From positions 1 through 23,888 of the forward strand of contig CANPWR010000011.1 of the NCBI GenBank assembly GCA_947584825.1: DNA of 23,888 nt, written 5' to 3'. Positions within the stretch are counted from its first letter, which is position 1; each line of letters begins with the position of its first letter. Made by a program: the position numbers and the translations under genes. Positions 23,875 through 23,888 of this stretch are shown piece after piece. Below the pieces are notes generated by a model that did not search any database, had not been told where the DNA came from, and saw nothing but the letters and a program-made list of their open reading frames with translations. This stretch comes from an uncultured Clostridia bacterium. GTDB lineage: Bacteria > Bacillota > Clostridia > Oscillospirales > Ruminococcaceae.

Positions 23875-23888
23875 GATCAAACACCTCC

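Overview
The window reads as low-GC chromosomal DNA from a Gram-positive anaerobe of class Clostridia. Ruminococcaceae/Oscillospiraceae is my best guess, from gene order and from the mix of a FIVAR-repeat surface protein with XRE/ImmA genes; no marker here fixes the genus. Shine-Dalgarno sites are strong throughout and several starts are non-ATG. No tRNA, rRNA, CRISPR array, IS element or integrase was seen.

Region A (1-3725) is the accessory-looking part. A partial gene on the minus strand (1-1974) encodes a secreted protein with a signal peptide, a BspA-like leucine-rich region, an Ig-like segment and about five FIVAR repeats, and it runs off the window. Upstream of it lies a 70-codon XRE-type regulator (2141-2353, minus). 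Divergent from that is a repressor-like XRE gene (2534-2974, plus), followed by an ImmA/IrrE-type zinc metallopeptidase gene (3063-3680, plus). The two XRE genes have back-to-back consensus sigma-A promoters separated by phased T-tracts. Two inverted repeats sharing the half-site TTAGAT(T) lie on the leftward promoter. This is the architecture of a phage- or ICE-type switch, though nothing else of a mobile element is visible.

Region B (3752-4263) is the rpsU (S21) unit on the minus strand, with its own consensus promoter, a structured 5' leader and a terminator. That terminator faces the immA terminator.

Region C (4273-22622) is an 18-kb run of 16 minus-strand genes with short gaps or overlaps. 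In transcription order they are: SpoU-type RNA methyltransferase, dprA, topA, trmFO, plsX, rnc, Elp3-like radical SAM, smc, ftsY, ArsC/Spx-family reductase, rdgB, yhbY, nadD, yqeK, rsfS, leuS. It joins modules that are separate in Bacillus: dprA-topA-trmFO, plsX-rnc-smc-ftsY, and yhbY-nadD-yqeK-rsfS. The themes are ribosome assembly and RNA processing, chromosome maintenance, membrane targeting and lipid supply, and nucleotide/NAD metabolism.

Region D (22660-23888) is the infC-rpmI-rplT operon on the minus strand, ending in a terminator. infC appears to start at AUU. Its promoter and any L20-binding leader lie beyond the window.

Most of the window is conserved housekeeping DNA. The parts most worth a second look are the XRE/XRE-ImmA switch, the rpsU leader, the FIVAR protein and the uncharacterised Elp3-like radical SAM gene. 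I did not find a convincing wholly new system.
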